A program made the position numbers and the translations under genes. A DNA stretch of 64,000 nucleotides from Thermodesulfobacteriota bacterium. Lineage in GTDB: Bacteria > Desulfobacterota_D > UBA1144 > Nemesobacterales > CSP1-2. The notes below the pieces were generated by a model. It searched no databases and was not told the DNA's origin. It saw only the letters and a program-made list of their open reading frames with translations. The stretch is from NCBI GenBank assembly GCA_035559815.1, contig DATMAT010000044.1:1-64000 (forward strand). Reading direction: 5' to 3'. Positions 26,278 through 35,752 of this stretch are shown piece after piece (the stretch's first letter is position 1; each line of letters begins with the position of its first letter).

Positions 26278-26775
26278 TTTCTCAACCCCGTCCCGAGATA
26301 GGGCATACGATAAATAGCCCAGACGAATGTGCTTAAAGAGCCATTCATATTATATTAGGCCGACAACCCGCAGATAACGAGAAGCCCACTCGTAAAATAC
26401 TATAGCCTAGCTTATCCATATGAAGCAAGATAGCTCGGATGATAATTGACCAGGGTTAATATTGGACCGGTATTTTCGCCATATTTTTTAAACGACCACC
26501 GATGGGTAAATATTCTTGCAATTAGTAGGCAATGAGTTATGTTAATTGTCGATAATGAACCACCATGCAGCAAGCTGCAGGGTATACGAAAAATGTCCCT
26601 TCCCTTGATGGGAGGGGATGAAGGGGAGGGTGAATCAACACCCACTCCTTCGGCTTCGCTCAGGACAGGCTTAGTCCTCCCCCATCGAGGGGGAGGATGG
26701 ACGCATGGAAACCCTGTGGCAAGCCACAGGGAATTCCCAAGTTAAACAGAATAGAGATTCGACGAGGATAGCAGA
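26278..26775. other. Divergent intergenic region with hairpin repeats
   Basis: About 500 bases between the kinase and the acetolactate synthase gene. Two alike hairpins with an AA centre are present: TGCAGC-AA-GCTGCA at 26566-26579 and CCCTGTGGC-AA-GCCACAGGG at 26712-26731. Between them lie G/C-runs (GATGGGAGGGGATGAAGGGG; CCTCCCCCATCGAGGGGG) and the GCTTCGCTCAGGACAGGC repeat. Promoters for both directions must lie in the A/T-rich 26330-26550 part but are not assigned. Confidence 0.5.
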
Positions 26776-28407
26776 GTGAAAGCAGGAGAACTCCTGGTCA
26801 GGTGTCTTGAGAATGAGGGCGTGAATTATATATTCGGCCTACCCGGGGAGGAAAACCTGGACATCATGGACGCACTTAACGACTCGAAAATCCGGTTTAT
26901 ACTGACCCGCCATGAGCAGGGCGCTGCCTTCATGGCCGACGTGTACGGAAGGCTCAGCGGAAAGGCCGGCGTTTGCCTCTCCACGCTCGGACCCGGCGCC
27001 ACAAACCTTATGACCGGTGTAGCCGATGCAAACATGGACCGAGCCCCCCTCGTTGCCATCACCGGACAGGCTTCACTGGACAGGATGCACAAGGAGTCCC
27101 ACCAGTACATAGACATCGTGGAGATTTTCCGCCCCATCACCAAGTGGAACACCCAGGTTAAATTACCGGGGATCATTCCCGAAGCGGTGAGAAAGGCATT
27201 CAAGGTCGCCCAGACCGAGAAGCCGGGAGCTACCCATATAGACTTTCCCGAGGATGTAGCCGGTTTGGAGGTAAGCGCAAAACCGTTACTGGTGCAGTTT
27301 CCGTTCAGGCCGGAGCCGTTGGCCGCCCAGGTGGAAAGAGCGGCAAAGATAATCTCCGAGTCCAAATACCCTATCATACTGGCGGGAAACGGTGTCATCA
27401 GAGGAAACGCCTCCGATGCCCTCTCCTACTTCGCCCAAAAGTTGAATATACCGGTGGCCCACACCTTCATGGGAAAAGGCGCCCTTTCCGACAGCAACGA
27501 GCTATCGCTCTTCACAGTGGGCCTTCAAGCCGGCGATTATATCTCCTCCGGCTTGGCCAAGGCAGATGTGGTAATCACCGTCGGCTACGACATCGTCGAA
27601 TACTCACCGGACAGATGGAACCCCCATACCAATAAAAAGATTGTCCACATCGACATGACCCCCGCCGAGGTGGATGCTCATTACATAGTGAGCGTCGGCG
27701 TCGTGGGTGACATCTCCATATCACTCCGGGAAATTGCGGAGAAGGCGTCGCCCAACGATGCCAACTATTCCAAGTCACTCCGAGAGCAGATATTGAGAGA
27801 AATGGAAGCATACAAGGAAGACCGCTCCTTCCCTCCCAAGCCGCAAAAAATTCTTTACGACCTGAGAGAGATAATGGGAGAGGAGGATATAGTGGTCTCC
27901 GATGTGGGGGCGCATAAGCTCTGGGTTGCCCGTGTTTATCCGTGCTATAAGCCCAATACCTGCATTATCTCAAACGGTTTTGCCACGATGGGAATCGGAG
28001 TGCCCGGCGCCATTGGGGCAAAGCTGCTCCATCCGGAGAGAAAGGTGGTAACCGTGACCGGAGACGGCGGGTTCCTGATGAATGCCCAGGAGCTGGAGAC
28101 AGCGGTAAGAGAAGAAATACCGTTTGTAAGCCTGATCTTCCACGATAAATCCTATAGCCTGATCGAGATTAAACAACACATCCATTACGGAAGAAAGTCC
28201 CATGTCAACTTTGGAAACCCGGACTTCGTCAAATTCGCCGAGAGCTTCGGGGCAATCGGGTATAGAATCCAGGGCGCCGACGAGCTAAAGCCGGTCCTGG
28301 AGGAGGCTTTCTCCGTGAACAAGCCGGTAGTCATAGATTGCCCGGTGGACTACAGAGAGAACCTCAGGATCGTGGAAAAATTCGGCGGGTTGCTGGTGTT
28401 CGCCTAG
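26776..28407 (+). CDS. Thiamine-diphosphate enzyme, acetolactate synthase (AlsS-like)
   Basis: A 543-residue ThDP-dependent enzyme with three domains. The N-terminal domain has FGLPGEENLDIMDAL and the catalytic Glu in TRHEQGAAFMAD, and TLGPGATNLMTGVADA. The C-terminal ThDP/Mg motif is GDGGFLMNAQELETA near residue 435. The central domain motif VGYDIVEYSPDRWN matches the catabolic, FAD-independent AlsS enzymes better than anabolic IlvB. AlsS condenses two pyruvates to 2-acetolactate. No regulatory subunit gene follows. The start is GTG behind GAGGATAG. Confidence 0.82.
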   Translation: MKAGELLVRCLENEGVNYIFGLPGEENLDIMDALNDSKIRFILTRHEQGAAFMADVYGRLSGKAGVCLSTLGPGATNLMTGVADANMDRAPLVAITGQASLDRMHKESHQYIDIVEIFRPITKWNTQVKLPGIIPEAVRKAFKVAQTEKPGATHIDFPEDVAGLEVSAKPLLVQFPFRPEPLAAQVERAAKIISESKYPIILAGNGVIRGNASDALSYFAQKLNIPVAHTFMGKGALSDSNELSLFTVGLQAGDYISSGLAKADVVITVGYDIVEYSPDRWNPHTNKKIVHIDMTPAEVDAHYIVSVGVVGDISISLREIAEKASPNDANYSKSLREQILREMEAYKEDRSFPPKPQKILYDLREIMGEEDIVVSDVGAHKLWVARVYPCYKPNTCIISNGFATMGIGVPGAIGAKLLHPERKVVTVTGDGGFLMNAQELETAVREEIPFVSLIFHDKSYSLIEIKQHIHYGRKSHVNFGNPDFVKFAESFGAIGYRIQGADELKPVLEEAFSVNKPVVIDCPVDYRENLRIVEKFGGLLVFA

Positions 28408-28496
28408 CCGGAAATGGCCATGTTATACTTCCGCCTTTCGAATTGGACGCACTAAAAGTAGGAAAAAGTGTCTATGAAAATGTAGGGCCTAAACGC

Positions 28497-29111
28497 TCAG
28501 GCCCCGTATTCTTCGTTATAGTCTTCTATAGCCGCTTCCACAACCTCTAAAGCGTGCTCCCGGCTGTAAATCTTCTCGATGGTCATCTGTGCCTGTGTCC
28601 CAAACTCCAGCTTATAGGTAAGAAAGTAATGGCGCAGGCGTTCTACCAAATTCGGCGGAAGCTCGGAGATATCTTCTATCTCTCCCCAAACATTGTCCTT
28701 ATCCAAAACAGCAATTATCTTATCGTCCGCCAGCCCCTTGTCGATTCCCTGAAAACCGCCGACGACCCGGGCGTTTAGTATCACCTCGGAACGAGTTATG
28801 GCCCTTTCGCTGAAGACACATATATCCAGGGGGTCGCCGTCGCCTAGCTGAACGCCCTCTGTCAGCTTTCCCACCCTCCTACCGCAGTAGGTACGGGGGA
28901 CAAACCCGTAGAGAGCGGGTGGTTGAGAAGATGTTTTTTGCGGCCGGTCTACGCGCATGTAGCCGGTAACCTTGTCCACTTCGTACTTGATCCCGTCGAA
29001 AGGGGTTATTTCTATGTAGGCGTGGACGATTCTAGGCGGGTTGGGACCTACGTCAAGACCGTGCCAGGGGTGAGGCCGCCAGCGATAGTAAGGCGGAGGA
29101 AAAACTCCCAT
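28497..29111 (-). CDS. ppa: Family I inorganic pyrophosphatase
   Basis: A 204-residue soluble pyrophosphatase. The signature [10 protein letters not shown] carries the metal-binding Asp residues near 92-97, with [24 protein letters not shown] and the later metal site [15 protein letters not shown]. It hydrolyses pyrophosphate to phosphate and drives biosynthetic reactions. The N-terminus ([19 protein letters not shown]) is longer than in E. coli PpA but typical of a subgroup in which substrates HPWHG are conserved. GGAGG precedes the ATG. It converges on the acetolactate synthase gene. Confidence 0.92.
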   Translation of the reverse strand: MGVFPPPYYRWRPHPWHGLDVGPNPPRIVHAYIEITPFDGIKYEVDKVTGYMRVDRPQKTSSQPPALYGFVPRTYCGRRVGKLTEGVQLGDGDPLDICVFSERAITRSEVILNARVVGGFQGIDKGLADDKIIAVLDKDNVWGEIEDISELPPNLVERLRHYFLTYKLEFGTQAQMTIEKIYSREHALEVVEAAIEDYNEEYGA

Positions 29112-29423
29112 CTATACCTCCAGGTATCGGACTACTGGTAAATTTTTCATTAAACATCATCCCGACTTACACAAAAAGTTTTTCCCGTTACTATTGTCTC
29201 ACAAAGAATAAAAGTTCGCAAGGGAAAATCTTCCCGTTGCTACCTTCAAGTATGGTTAATTCCCTATACAAAGAGTTGCTCAAACCTGGAATTCGGCAGA
29301 AGATCGCTATACCAGCAGAAAGTGATGATGCGACCACTTTACGCGGCAAAAAACCGAGCTTGCATTTTGACTGGTAAATTTGTTAGAATCTCTCAGAGGG
29401 TGGTAAGAAGGAGGTGGTGGGCT
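29112..29423. other. Intergenic region upstream of the first MshEN gene
   Basis: About 310 bases. An upstream in-frame ATG at 29322 exists, but homology to the paralogue at 31905 shows the protein starts at 29424. I see no repeat or riboswitch core here. Confidence 0.4.
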
Positions 29424-29927
29424 TTGAACAGAAAACCGCTCGGGGAACTGCTTCTGGAGGCCGGCGTAATAAACACCGAACAACTCAATTACGCCTTAAC
29501 TTTGAAACAACAAAGATTCGCCAAGGATAAAATAGGCCAGGTAATGCTGTATCTCAATTATATCGACCAGGATACACTGATAAAGTTTCTGGGCAGGCAA
29601 TACGGCAGTCCTACTATAAACCTGCGTAAGGAAATTATCGACGAAGAGGCCGTTCACCTAATCCCAAAGGAGATTGCTAGGAGGTACAAGGTTATATCAG
29701 TCGGGTTTAAAACAGACGCTAATAGAAAAAAACTGATGGTGGCTATGCCCGACCCGACTAATCTGGAGGTCGTAGATACCATCTCCTTCATAACCGGTTA
29801 TAGCATCGAGCCACTGCTGGCCAGAGAAGAGGACCTAAGCTGGGTAATAGCTTACTACTACAATAAGAAGGAGCTCTTTCGCCGCAAATCAGAGACGCCT
29901 AAAACACCCCCAAGAGGTTTTCGGTAA
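29424..29927 (+). CDS. Solitary MshEN-domain protein (GspE/PilB N-terminal, likely c-di-GMP binding), paralogue 1
   Basis: A 167-residue protein that is one MshEN/T2SSE_N domain with no ATPase part. Two tandem motifs of the c-di-GMP-binding type are visible: PLGELLLEAGVINTEQLNYA, followed after K-x2-F by IGQVMLYLNYIDQDTLIKFL with LGRQ. The rest is the domain's alpha/beta half (AVHLIPKEIARRYKVISVGF, MVAMPDPTNLEVVD). I use the TTG at 29424: AAGGAGG is 8 bases upstream and the next residues align with the paralogue at 31905-32369. MshEN normally sits on type II secretion or pilus ATPases; here it may act as a free c-di-GMP-responsive adaptor. Confidence 0.75.
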   Translation: MNRKPLGELLLEAGVINTEQLNYALTLKQQRFAKDKIGQVMLYLNYIDQDTLIKFLGRQYGSPTINLRKEIIDEEAVHLIPKEIARRYKVISVGFKTDANRKKLMVAMPDPTNLEVVDTISFITGYSIEPLLAREEDLSWVIAYYYNKKELFRRKSETPKTPPRGFR

Positions 29928-29974
29928 CACCCGGTCTATCAATGGTGAAAACCCTGGCGGCTAAGGGTTAAATC

Positions 29975-31078
29975 ATGAGAAGAGGTGCATGTATAGTTCG
30001 GGTAATAAGCGTTTTATCGGTGGCGTCGTTACCGGTTTGCCTAAAGCCCATGGAGTTCGCTGTGCGGGCAATGGCTGTGGAAACGTCTCCATCCCCGGGC
30101 ACGGCACCCCTACCTCCCCTGCCCGCAGTAGACGAATTACCCCTGAAGGACGTTTTATTCGACCCCAACAAGTACAACATCCGCCCGGATGCCGAGCCGG
30201 TGCTCAGGGAGACAGCCCAGGTCTTGAAGGAATCCCCTAACATCAATGTACTGATAGAGGGATATGCGGACATAAGGGGTGAAGAGCAGTATAATCTAAG
30301 GCTCGCCGCGAGGAGAGCCGATGCGGCCAAAGAATACTTAGTCAGGCTGGGAATTGACCCCAAGAGAATAAGCACACTGGCTATGGGGGCCAGCACGAAA
30401 TTTTCTAAGGGCAGTTCCGAAGAAGACTTTCAACTAAATAGAAGAGCCCACTTTGTGCAGCAATCTGGAGAGACAGCGGAACGAGCCGAATCCACGTCTT
30501 CTTCTCCACACCAGCCGCAATCGGCCGAAGAAACACTCCCCATCTCCAATGAGTTATCCAGAATCATCGAGAGGAAACTGAAGGAGTTAGCCCCGGGACA
30601 GATTTTGTTTAATCCCCCCAGGGAAATGAAAGTAGGACGGAGCGAGAGGGTAAATGCCCGCATTTCCGGCAGCTTGATAGAGAACCTACAGGCCGGATTG
30701 GAGAAAGACGGACTGCCCGAAGGGGAAAAGATTAGACTTGGGCAGGCTATCTCGCTCCAGTTAAGCGGGTATAACTTCAAAGTCGAATCACTTAGCCAAG
30801 CTCAGCAGCCATCCGGGGGTGACGGAGCGAAGTGGGATTGGGAGGTTACTCCGGAGAAGAGCGGGTTGCACTCACTATTGCTCACCGCCACCGTCAGAAT
30901 AGGCGTTAACAACCAGGCTGAAGAAGAAAAAGCTTATCCGCTCTATGTAAGGGCGATAAGCGTGAAATACGACCCTGTTTACTCCTCCTCGAGACTGGTC
31001 AAAAACCAGTGGTACTGGATTGTCGGGGCATTAGTCGTCCTGGGCGTAATCGTGATGACGGCAAGGAGGAGGAAGTAG
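29975..31078 (+). CDS. OmpA-family protein fused to a beta-rich domain with a C-terminal membrane helix
   Basis: A 367-residue protein. An N-terminal signal-like segment (residues 8-35) and a Pro-rich stretch precede an OmpA/MotB peptidoglycan-binding domain (about 48-160): KDVLFDPNKYNIRPDAEPVL, EGYADIRGEEQYNLRLAARRA and ISTLAMGA. After a Ser/Glu linker comes a beta-rich module (about 190-335) with PGQILFNPPREMKVGRSERV and KWDWEVTPEKSGLHSLLLT, then one membrane helix WIVGALVVLGVIVMT and a basic tail. The OmpA part should face the periplasm; the orientation of the second domain, and the presence of a C-terminal anchor, are unusual. It begins 47 bases after the MshEN gene on the same strand. 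Confidence 0.75.
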   Translation: MRRGACIVRVISVLSVASLPVCLKPMEFAVRAMAVETSPSPGTAPLPPLPAVDELPLKDVLFDPNKYNIRPDAEPVLRETAQVLKESPNINVLIEGYADIRGEEQYNLRLAARRADAAKEYLVRLGIDPKRISTLAMGASTKFSKGSSEEDFQLNRRAHFVQQSGETAERAESTSSSPHQPQSAEETLPISNELSRIIERKLKELAPGQILFNPPREMKVGRSERVNARISGSLIENLQAGLEKDGLPEGEKIRLGQAISLQLSGYNFKVESLSQAQQPSGGDGAKWDWEVTPEKSGLHSLLLTATVRIGVNNQAEEEKAYPLYVRAISVKYDPVYSSSRLVKNQWYWIVGALVVLGVIVMTARRRK

Positions 31079-31904
31079 CTAACTAAAGTATTAATCCGGT
31101 CGCTGATTCAGAGTATCAAACCTATCTAAATTAACTCCAGCTTCAATAATGGACGAATTGCGGGAGCGGACAATTAACCTCACTTTAAACCGCTTAGTAT
31201 CAATACCTACGCAAGCAGCCTCACGTGTGGGCGAGGAGTCCCTCGCTGGAATTTACACTAATCACTTCGATTCTCTCAGTATAGGCTCCACGAATGTACT
31301 CAGTATAGAACACCGCGAAGAAATAAACTTCGTAAGAAAAAGAGAAGAAGAGTTCACTCCTCGACTCTTAAGCACAGCTCAGAACAAACTGAGCTTGGAA
31401 TGAACGGGTTTTTATCTCTGCTTACCAGCGGATGCTAATCCGCTCATACTGAGCATGCCCAGTTATCGAAGGGTCAGTCGAAGTATGAATTTAAAACGTA
31501 GGGATTCGCCTTTCCCCCGGTTAAACCGGGGGACCTGGCTCAGGACGAACGTGTTATTTCATAAATCATTTTAAGCAGATGAATATCGTTCTTTCCCTCC
31601 GCCGTGCACGGGTCAGGGTTCGGAATGATAACGGGTGGCGGATTCGAGATAACTCGAGTTGTCATTTCGTAGGGAGAAATCTTAACAGATCGCTCAGAGG
31701 AGTTTATTCTTACACTAGAGTTTACTCCAACCAAAATAATTGGGAACATCACTAGCCTTGGCCTGTTAAGTGATATCTTTTAGTCTTAATTATTAAAGCG
31801 TCTTATTATATTTAGTCCAACTAAGATAATACCGAAGTCCTATTTGATCCCGGACCAGTCGTGACCATATTTAGATTGAATACCAAATCCCCTGTTGAGG
31901 AGTC
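31079..31904. other. Long intergenic region between the OmpA-fusion and second MshEN genes
   Basis: About 825 bases. An 84-codon frame at 31149-31403 has no recognisable features and was not called. Repeat pieces ATACTGAGCATGCCCAG, GGGTCAGTCGAAG and AAACCGGGGGACC are present around 31440-31550. A/T-rich DNA at 31770-31870 probably holds the promoter of the next gene. Confidence 0.4.
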
Positions 31905-32369
31905 ATGATGACCAGAAAACGCCTGGGAGAATCACTACTCGAAGCCGGACTCATTAATGCCGAACAGCTTAACCATGCCCTGACCTTGAAGTCACAAAAG
32001 TTTCATCTGGAAAAATTAGGGCGAATCCTCGTCCATCTCAATTACATCGGCGAGGATACCTTGATTGAGTTTTTGGCAAAACAACATAACGCCAGGGGAA
32101 TAAACCTGCTAAAGGCATTAGTTAACGAGGAAGCTGTTAATACAATTCCCAAGAATATAGCCGAAAAATACCAGGCCATTCCGATAGCTTTTACCAATGA
32201 CCGGGTAAAAAAACTAATAGTGGCTATGACCAACCCCGCCAACCTGGAAACAATCGACAACCTTACCTTCTTGTCCGGGCACTGCATAGAACCGGTGTAT
32301 GCCCGAGAAGAGGACATCAGGTGGGCTATTCAATATTACTACTACTACAACAAGAGACAGGTTGTTTAA
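31905..32369 (+). CDS. Solitary MshEN-domain protein, paralogue 2
   Basis: A 154-residue single-domain paralogue of 29424-29927. Two tandem c-di-GMP-type motifs: RLGESLLEAGLINAEQLNHA and LGRILVHLNYIGEDTLIEFL with AKQ. The second half matches NTIPKNIAEKYQAIPIAF and VAMTNPANLETID, ending YYYYYNKRQVV. GAGGAGTC precedes two adjacent ATG codons (31905 and 31908); either may be used. As in the paralogue, no ATPase domain follows, so a role as a c-di-GMP-sensing adaptor is inferred. The two copies flank the OmpA-fusion gene. Confidence 0.75.
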   Translation: MMTRKRLGESLLEAGLINAEQLNHALTLKSQKFHLEKLGRILVHLNYIGEDTLIEFLAKQHNARGINLLKALVNEEAVNTIPKNIAEKYQAIPIAFTNDRVKKLIVAMTNPANLETIDNLTFLSGHCIEPVYAREEDIRWAIQYYYYYNKRQVV

Positions 32370-32521
32370 CCTAAACGGAAGCCCGAATCCTTATCGCCAC
32401 AAAAAATAAAAACAAGTAGTTAGAATGCCTGACTTTATATCAAATTTCAGATGTATAGTTAGTTTCGACTTTATGCATTAATTGTACTAGACTACCTTAA
32501 GTCAAGAAACCTACTCAACAT

Positions 32522-33802
32522 CTAACTTAGCGGACTCCGAAAGGTCTCTCGGAGTTTGAGAAATATAAGTAGTGAAATCAGAGCACTTACGATAAGACAA
32601 ATACTAGGCGCCGTTTTACTGCCAGTCTCTTTAATCAGATAAGTTGCGATAAGAGGCGCCGTGCCTCCGAAGACGGCAAACCCAATATTATATCCCAGAG
32701 ACATGGCACTCATGCGCACCCGCGTTGGGAAGAGCTCCACAAGCATTGCCCCAAAAGGACCAAAAACCATCGCCAGACCAATGGCAAAGACCACCTGTCC
32801 AGCCAGGTCATACAGAACCTTGTCTTGTGAGATTAGAAGAAACAGGGGGTAGGATAGGATCGCAATTATTAAGGAACCGGCAATCAGCAATGGCTTTCTC
32901 CCCAGGCGGTCGGAAATGGCTCCCATGAGAGGGGTTAGTACCATAAGGACAATCATGCTTATCGTGTTAATCTCCAAGGCCGAGGAATAAGGCACATTAG
33001 TCTCAGTTGAAAGAAAGGTTATCAAGTAAACAAAAATCATATAGAAAGTAACAGAGCCTACGCAGGTCGCACCCACGGTGGTTAGTGTTTCTTTACGGTA
33101 ATGAGTGAGTGCCTCACGGATCGGTGCTTTTGAAACGTTCCCCGAGCTTTCCAATGATTTAAAGATTGGAGATTCCTCTATACCGGTCCTCAGAAAAAGG
33201 CCGACGCCCCCAATCAAGACCCCTAAGATGAACGGAACACGCCAACCCCAACTGGTTATCGCATCCTGAGAGAGGGCGGAAGTTATAAATGTGCTAACCG
33301 CAGACCCGAGGAGAACCCCGCAAAGCAAGCTAAAAACTGTCCAACTGCCAAAGAACCCTCGGCGTGATGGAGGGGCATGTTCCACGACAAACGAGATGGA
33401 GCAAGTAAATTCCCCGCCTATAGAAATACCCTGGATGAGACGAAGCAGAGTCAACAAAACCGGAGCGGCGACGCCAATCTGAACGTAGGTGGGTAGAACA
33501 CCAAGAAGTGTCGTTGGGATGGCCATCAGGATCACTGACAGCATCAGCGCCCTTTTCCGCCCGACCCTATCACCGACAAAGCCAAAGATAGCAGCTCCCA
33601 GTGGACGCATGAGAAACCCTAGTGCGAAGACCCCGAATGTAGAAAGTAGCGAGGCCAGCTCGTCCTTTGCCGGGAAAAAGAGCTTTGCAATGATAGGGGC
33701 AAAGGAACCATACAGGGCAAAATCGTACCATTCCAAGACGTTTCCTACGGAACCGGCAACCAGGGTCTTCTTCTGGTGTGGGGTTATAGTTTTCAATCGC
33801 AT
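32522..33802 (-). CDS. MFS transporter, metabolite:H+ symporter (MHS) family
   Basis: A 426-residue 12-helix transporter. The MHS signatures are clear: AGSVGNVLEWYDFALYGS in helix 1, FLMRPLGAAIFGFVGDRVGR (motif A) after helix 2, RLIQGISIGGEF in helix 4, and a second motif A-like GAISDRLGRKPLL in the second half. Members import organic acids, shikimate, proline/betaine or beta-ketoadipate with protons. AAGGAGA precedes the ATG. It lies directly downstream of the UbiD gene on the same strand, 250 bases apart, so uptake of a carboxylic acid substrate for that enzyme is plausible but unproven. Confidence 0.9.
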   Translation of the reverse strand: MRLKTITPHQKKTLVAGSVGNVLEWYDFALYGSFAPIIAKLFFPAKDELASLLSTFGVFALGFLMRPLGAAIFGFVGDRVGRKRALMLSVILMAIPTTLLGVLPTYVQIGVAAPVLLTLLRLIQGISIGGEFTCSISFVVEHAPPSRRGFFGSWTVFSLLCGVLLGSAVSTFITSALSQDAITSWGWRVPFILGVLIGGVGLFLRTGIEESPIFKSLESSGNVSKAPIREALTHYRKETLTTVGATCVGSVTFYMIFVYLITFLSTETNVPYSSALEINTISMIVLMVLTPLMGAISDRLGRKPLLIAGSLIIAILSYPLFLLISQDKVLYDLAGQVVFAIGLAMVFGPFGAMLVELFPTRVRMSAMSLGYNIGFAVFGGTAPLIATYLIKETGSKTAPSICLIVSALISLLIFLKLRETFRSPLS

Positions 33803-34052
33803 CGGATCGTCTCCTTCACAGCACTGGTGATTAGTTCGAACCCCTATACGGATTCAACAAAATTGGCTAAGTGACTCGCCGGATTATAGCATAGTTGGGA
33901 ATTAAAAGGGAAGAACAAAAAATGGAGCTATATGATGATCAGAAAACTCTTGTATATACTCAGCAACATCTAGAGAATTACTTAAGGCACAAAAAATCAT
34001 AGAAACAGCAATTCCCGAACTGTCATTCTAAGCCAAGTTTTGACCCGGCGCT

Positions 34053-35516
34053 CTAATCGCTAAAACCGTACTTTTTCCAATTGGTTACCACTTTCTCCTG
34101 CATATCGGCAGGGTAGCCGTATTTAAAGCTGGAAATCTGAGACCGGTCAAAAGATGGCAATAGCCCATTGTACACGACCTTGGTGCTGCTGGCATCTTTC
34201 TTTTCAGCCACGGTCAGATAATGTATGAGTGGAAGCGTACTTTCATGTTTATAAAAATGGGAATCGGTATCCGGATGACAGCGGGTGGCAAAGGCCCAGA
34301 CCACTTCACTCACGTTGCTGGGATCGATATCATCGTCGAGAAGAATAACCTTGGGGATATCGAGACCGGCTTTGCTCTTGAAGATGATTTCTTTGGCCAT
34401 GTGGGCCAGTTTCTTGGTGCTCTCCTCCGAATGACCGGGCCTATTCACGGTAACGACCAGCCAGTGGAGGGCGCTTTCAAATAAACAAAAGCAACTGGCC
34501 GCCGGAAAACCATGCTTCCACAGCTCAGCTAGCACCATGGCCGCCATCACCGTCCCGCAGCAGGTATGGGTATCCTCGACCGGAACCCCGGCTACGACTA
34601 CCGGTAGAATTGGATCGCTCCGATAGGTGATTGCAGAGACGTTAAAAACAGGCTGGGGCCGGGAATCCCCGGTGTAACCGGCAAATTCCCCCATAGGGCC
34701 CTCGCTCACTGTGTCGGTATGGGAAACGGTTCCTTCAATCACAATCTCGCAGGTTGCCGGAACCTTGAGGTCCACCGTTTTACAGGGGACGACCTCGATG
34801 GGTTCGCCAAAGTGGGCGCCCAGGACATCCGCCTCATCAACAAAAGCCGGTAGGTGCATGGACGAGAAAAAAGGAACCGCCGGCTCGCATCCCACGGCTA
34901 AAGCAAAGGGCATCGGCTTATTCTCTTCCTTCCACATCTGGTGAATCATGCCGATATGCTGCATAGGAACCACAAGGCCGGTCATGCGGTTTTTGTCTAG
35001 GAGCATGATTCGGGTAATGGACCAGTTTGTCCAGGAGCGGTCGGGTGTCTCTACGATAATCGTTCCCCAGGTGTTGATGTAGCGGCCGCCGTCCCCCTGG
35101 TGGAGAAAAGGGCTCGGAAATCTCAGCAGGTCCACATCCGGCCCGGTCATGATATTCTCCTGGCAGACACCAGAGCTAACCGTTTTAGGTCGTATCCCTT
35201 CTTTACCAATTGAACTTGCCAACGTGTTTATGATTTCGTGGGCGGTTGAATGCGGCGATAATCCCAGGGAGAGGGCGATGCGGGATAGGTAAAGACCCTT
35301 TTGTCTGCTAACCCCGGCCGAGCCTCCCAGCACCCTGAAGCCGTTTTCAATACCCTTGATTTTGTTGAAGAGCGGGGCCGGCGCCCTCAGGTCGTAGCAC
35401 CTTCTGATAATTGCGCCAATCTCAAGATTCCAATCGACCTCTACGTCTATCTCCTTTAGTTCTCCGATATCAGCTAACAAACGTAAGTATTCTCTCAGGT
35501 CTTTTATATGGGTCAT
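34053..35516 (-). CDS. UbiD-family prenyl-FMN-dependent (de)carboxylase
   Basis: A 487-residue UbiD protein. It starts with KDLREYLRLLADIGELKEID, as family members do, and carries the active-site regions NWSITRIMLLDKNRMTG (prFMN/metal binding), the substrate Glu in SEGPMGEFAGYTGD, and VILLDDDIDPSNVSEVVWA near residue 390. These enzymes reversibly decarboxylate aromatic, heteroaromatic or alpha,beta-unsaturated acids with prenylated FMN made by UbiX, which is not encoded here. The extra TGD after GEF(A)GY resembles non-ubiquinone members, so a catabolic role is more likely than ubiquinone synthesis. GGAGGAT precedes the ATG. Confidence 0.88.
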   Translation of the reverse strand: MTHIKDLREYLRLLADIGELKEIDVEVDWNLEIGAIIRRCYDLRAPAPLFNKIKGIENGFRVLGGSAGVSRQKGLYLSRIALSLGLSPHSTAHEIINTLASSIGKEGIRPKTVSSGVCQENIMTGPDVDLLRFPSPFLHQGDGGRYINTWGTIIVETPDRSWTNWSITRIMLLDKNRMTGLVVPMQHIGMIHQMWKEENKPMPFALAVGCEPAVPFFSSMHLPAFVDEADVLGAHFGEPIEVVPCKTVDLKVPATCEIVIEGTVSHTDTVSEGPMGEFAGYTGDSRPQPVFNVSAITYRSDPILPVVVAGVPVEDTHTCCGTVMAAMVLAELWKHGFPAASCFCLFESALHWLVVTVNRPGHSEESTKKLAHMAKEIIFKSKAGLDIPKVILLDDDIDPSNVSEVVWAFATRCHPDTDSHFYKHESTLPLIHYLTVAEKKDASSTKVVYNGLLPSFDRSQISSFKYGYPADMQEKVVTNWKKYGFSD

Positions 35517-35638
35517 TTCATCCTCCCTGTAAAAGCTTCAAGATCGTCATCTTAAGATAATGCACGTCTACCACTAAAGAAAAGAAAATGTCAGTTGTGT
35601 ATTCCGCCTCGCTTTATAGACAACGGCAATCCCCAGTC

Positions 35639-35705
35639 TGTCATTCTGAACGAAGTGAAGAATCCAAAGAAGATTTAGATCCTTCGCATTCTGCTCAGGA
35701 TGACA
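35639..35705. repeat. Palindromic element TGTCATTCTGA / TCAGGATGACA
   Basis: Ends TGTCATTCTGA (35639-35649) and TCAGGATGACA (35695-35705) form an 11-bp inverted repeat with one mismatch. The surroundings (CCCAGTC before, GATCAAATATAGACTTT after) match the copy near 18504-18686. Confidence 0.7.
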
Positions 35706-35752
35706 TTCTTCTTCTGATCAAATATAGACTTTCACACAGGAGTGCATACAGA

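Noticed and set aside
29322-29423. Longer N-terminus for the first MshEN protein
   Set aside because: The extra 34 residues are basic and random-looking; the paralogue and the AAGGAGG before the TTG at 29424 show the true start.
29275-29423. Second GEMM riboswitch upstream of the first MshEN gene
   Set aside because: A GGCAAAAAACC word is present but no GAAA-capped hairpin, CAAAGC core or second hairpin follows.
31149-31403. 84-codon frame between the OmpA-fusion and MshEN genes
   Set aside because: No ribosome binding site, no recognisable motif, and composition like the surrounding intergenic DNA.
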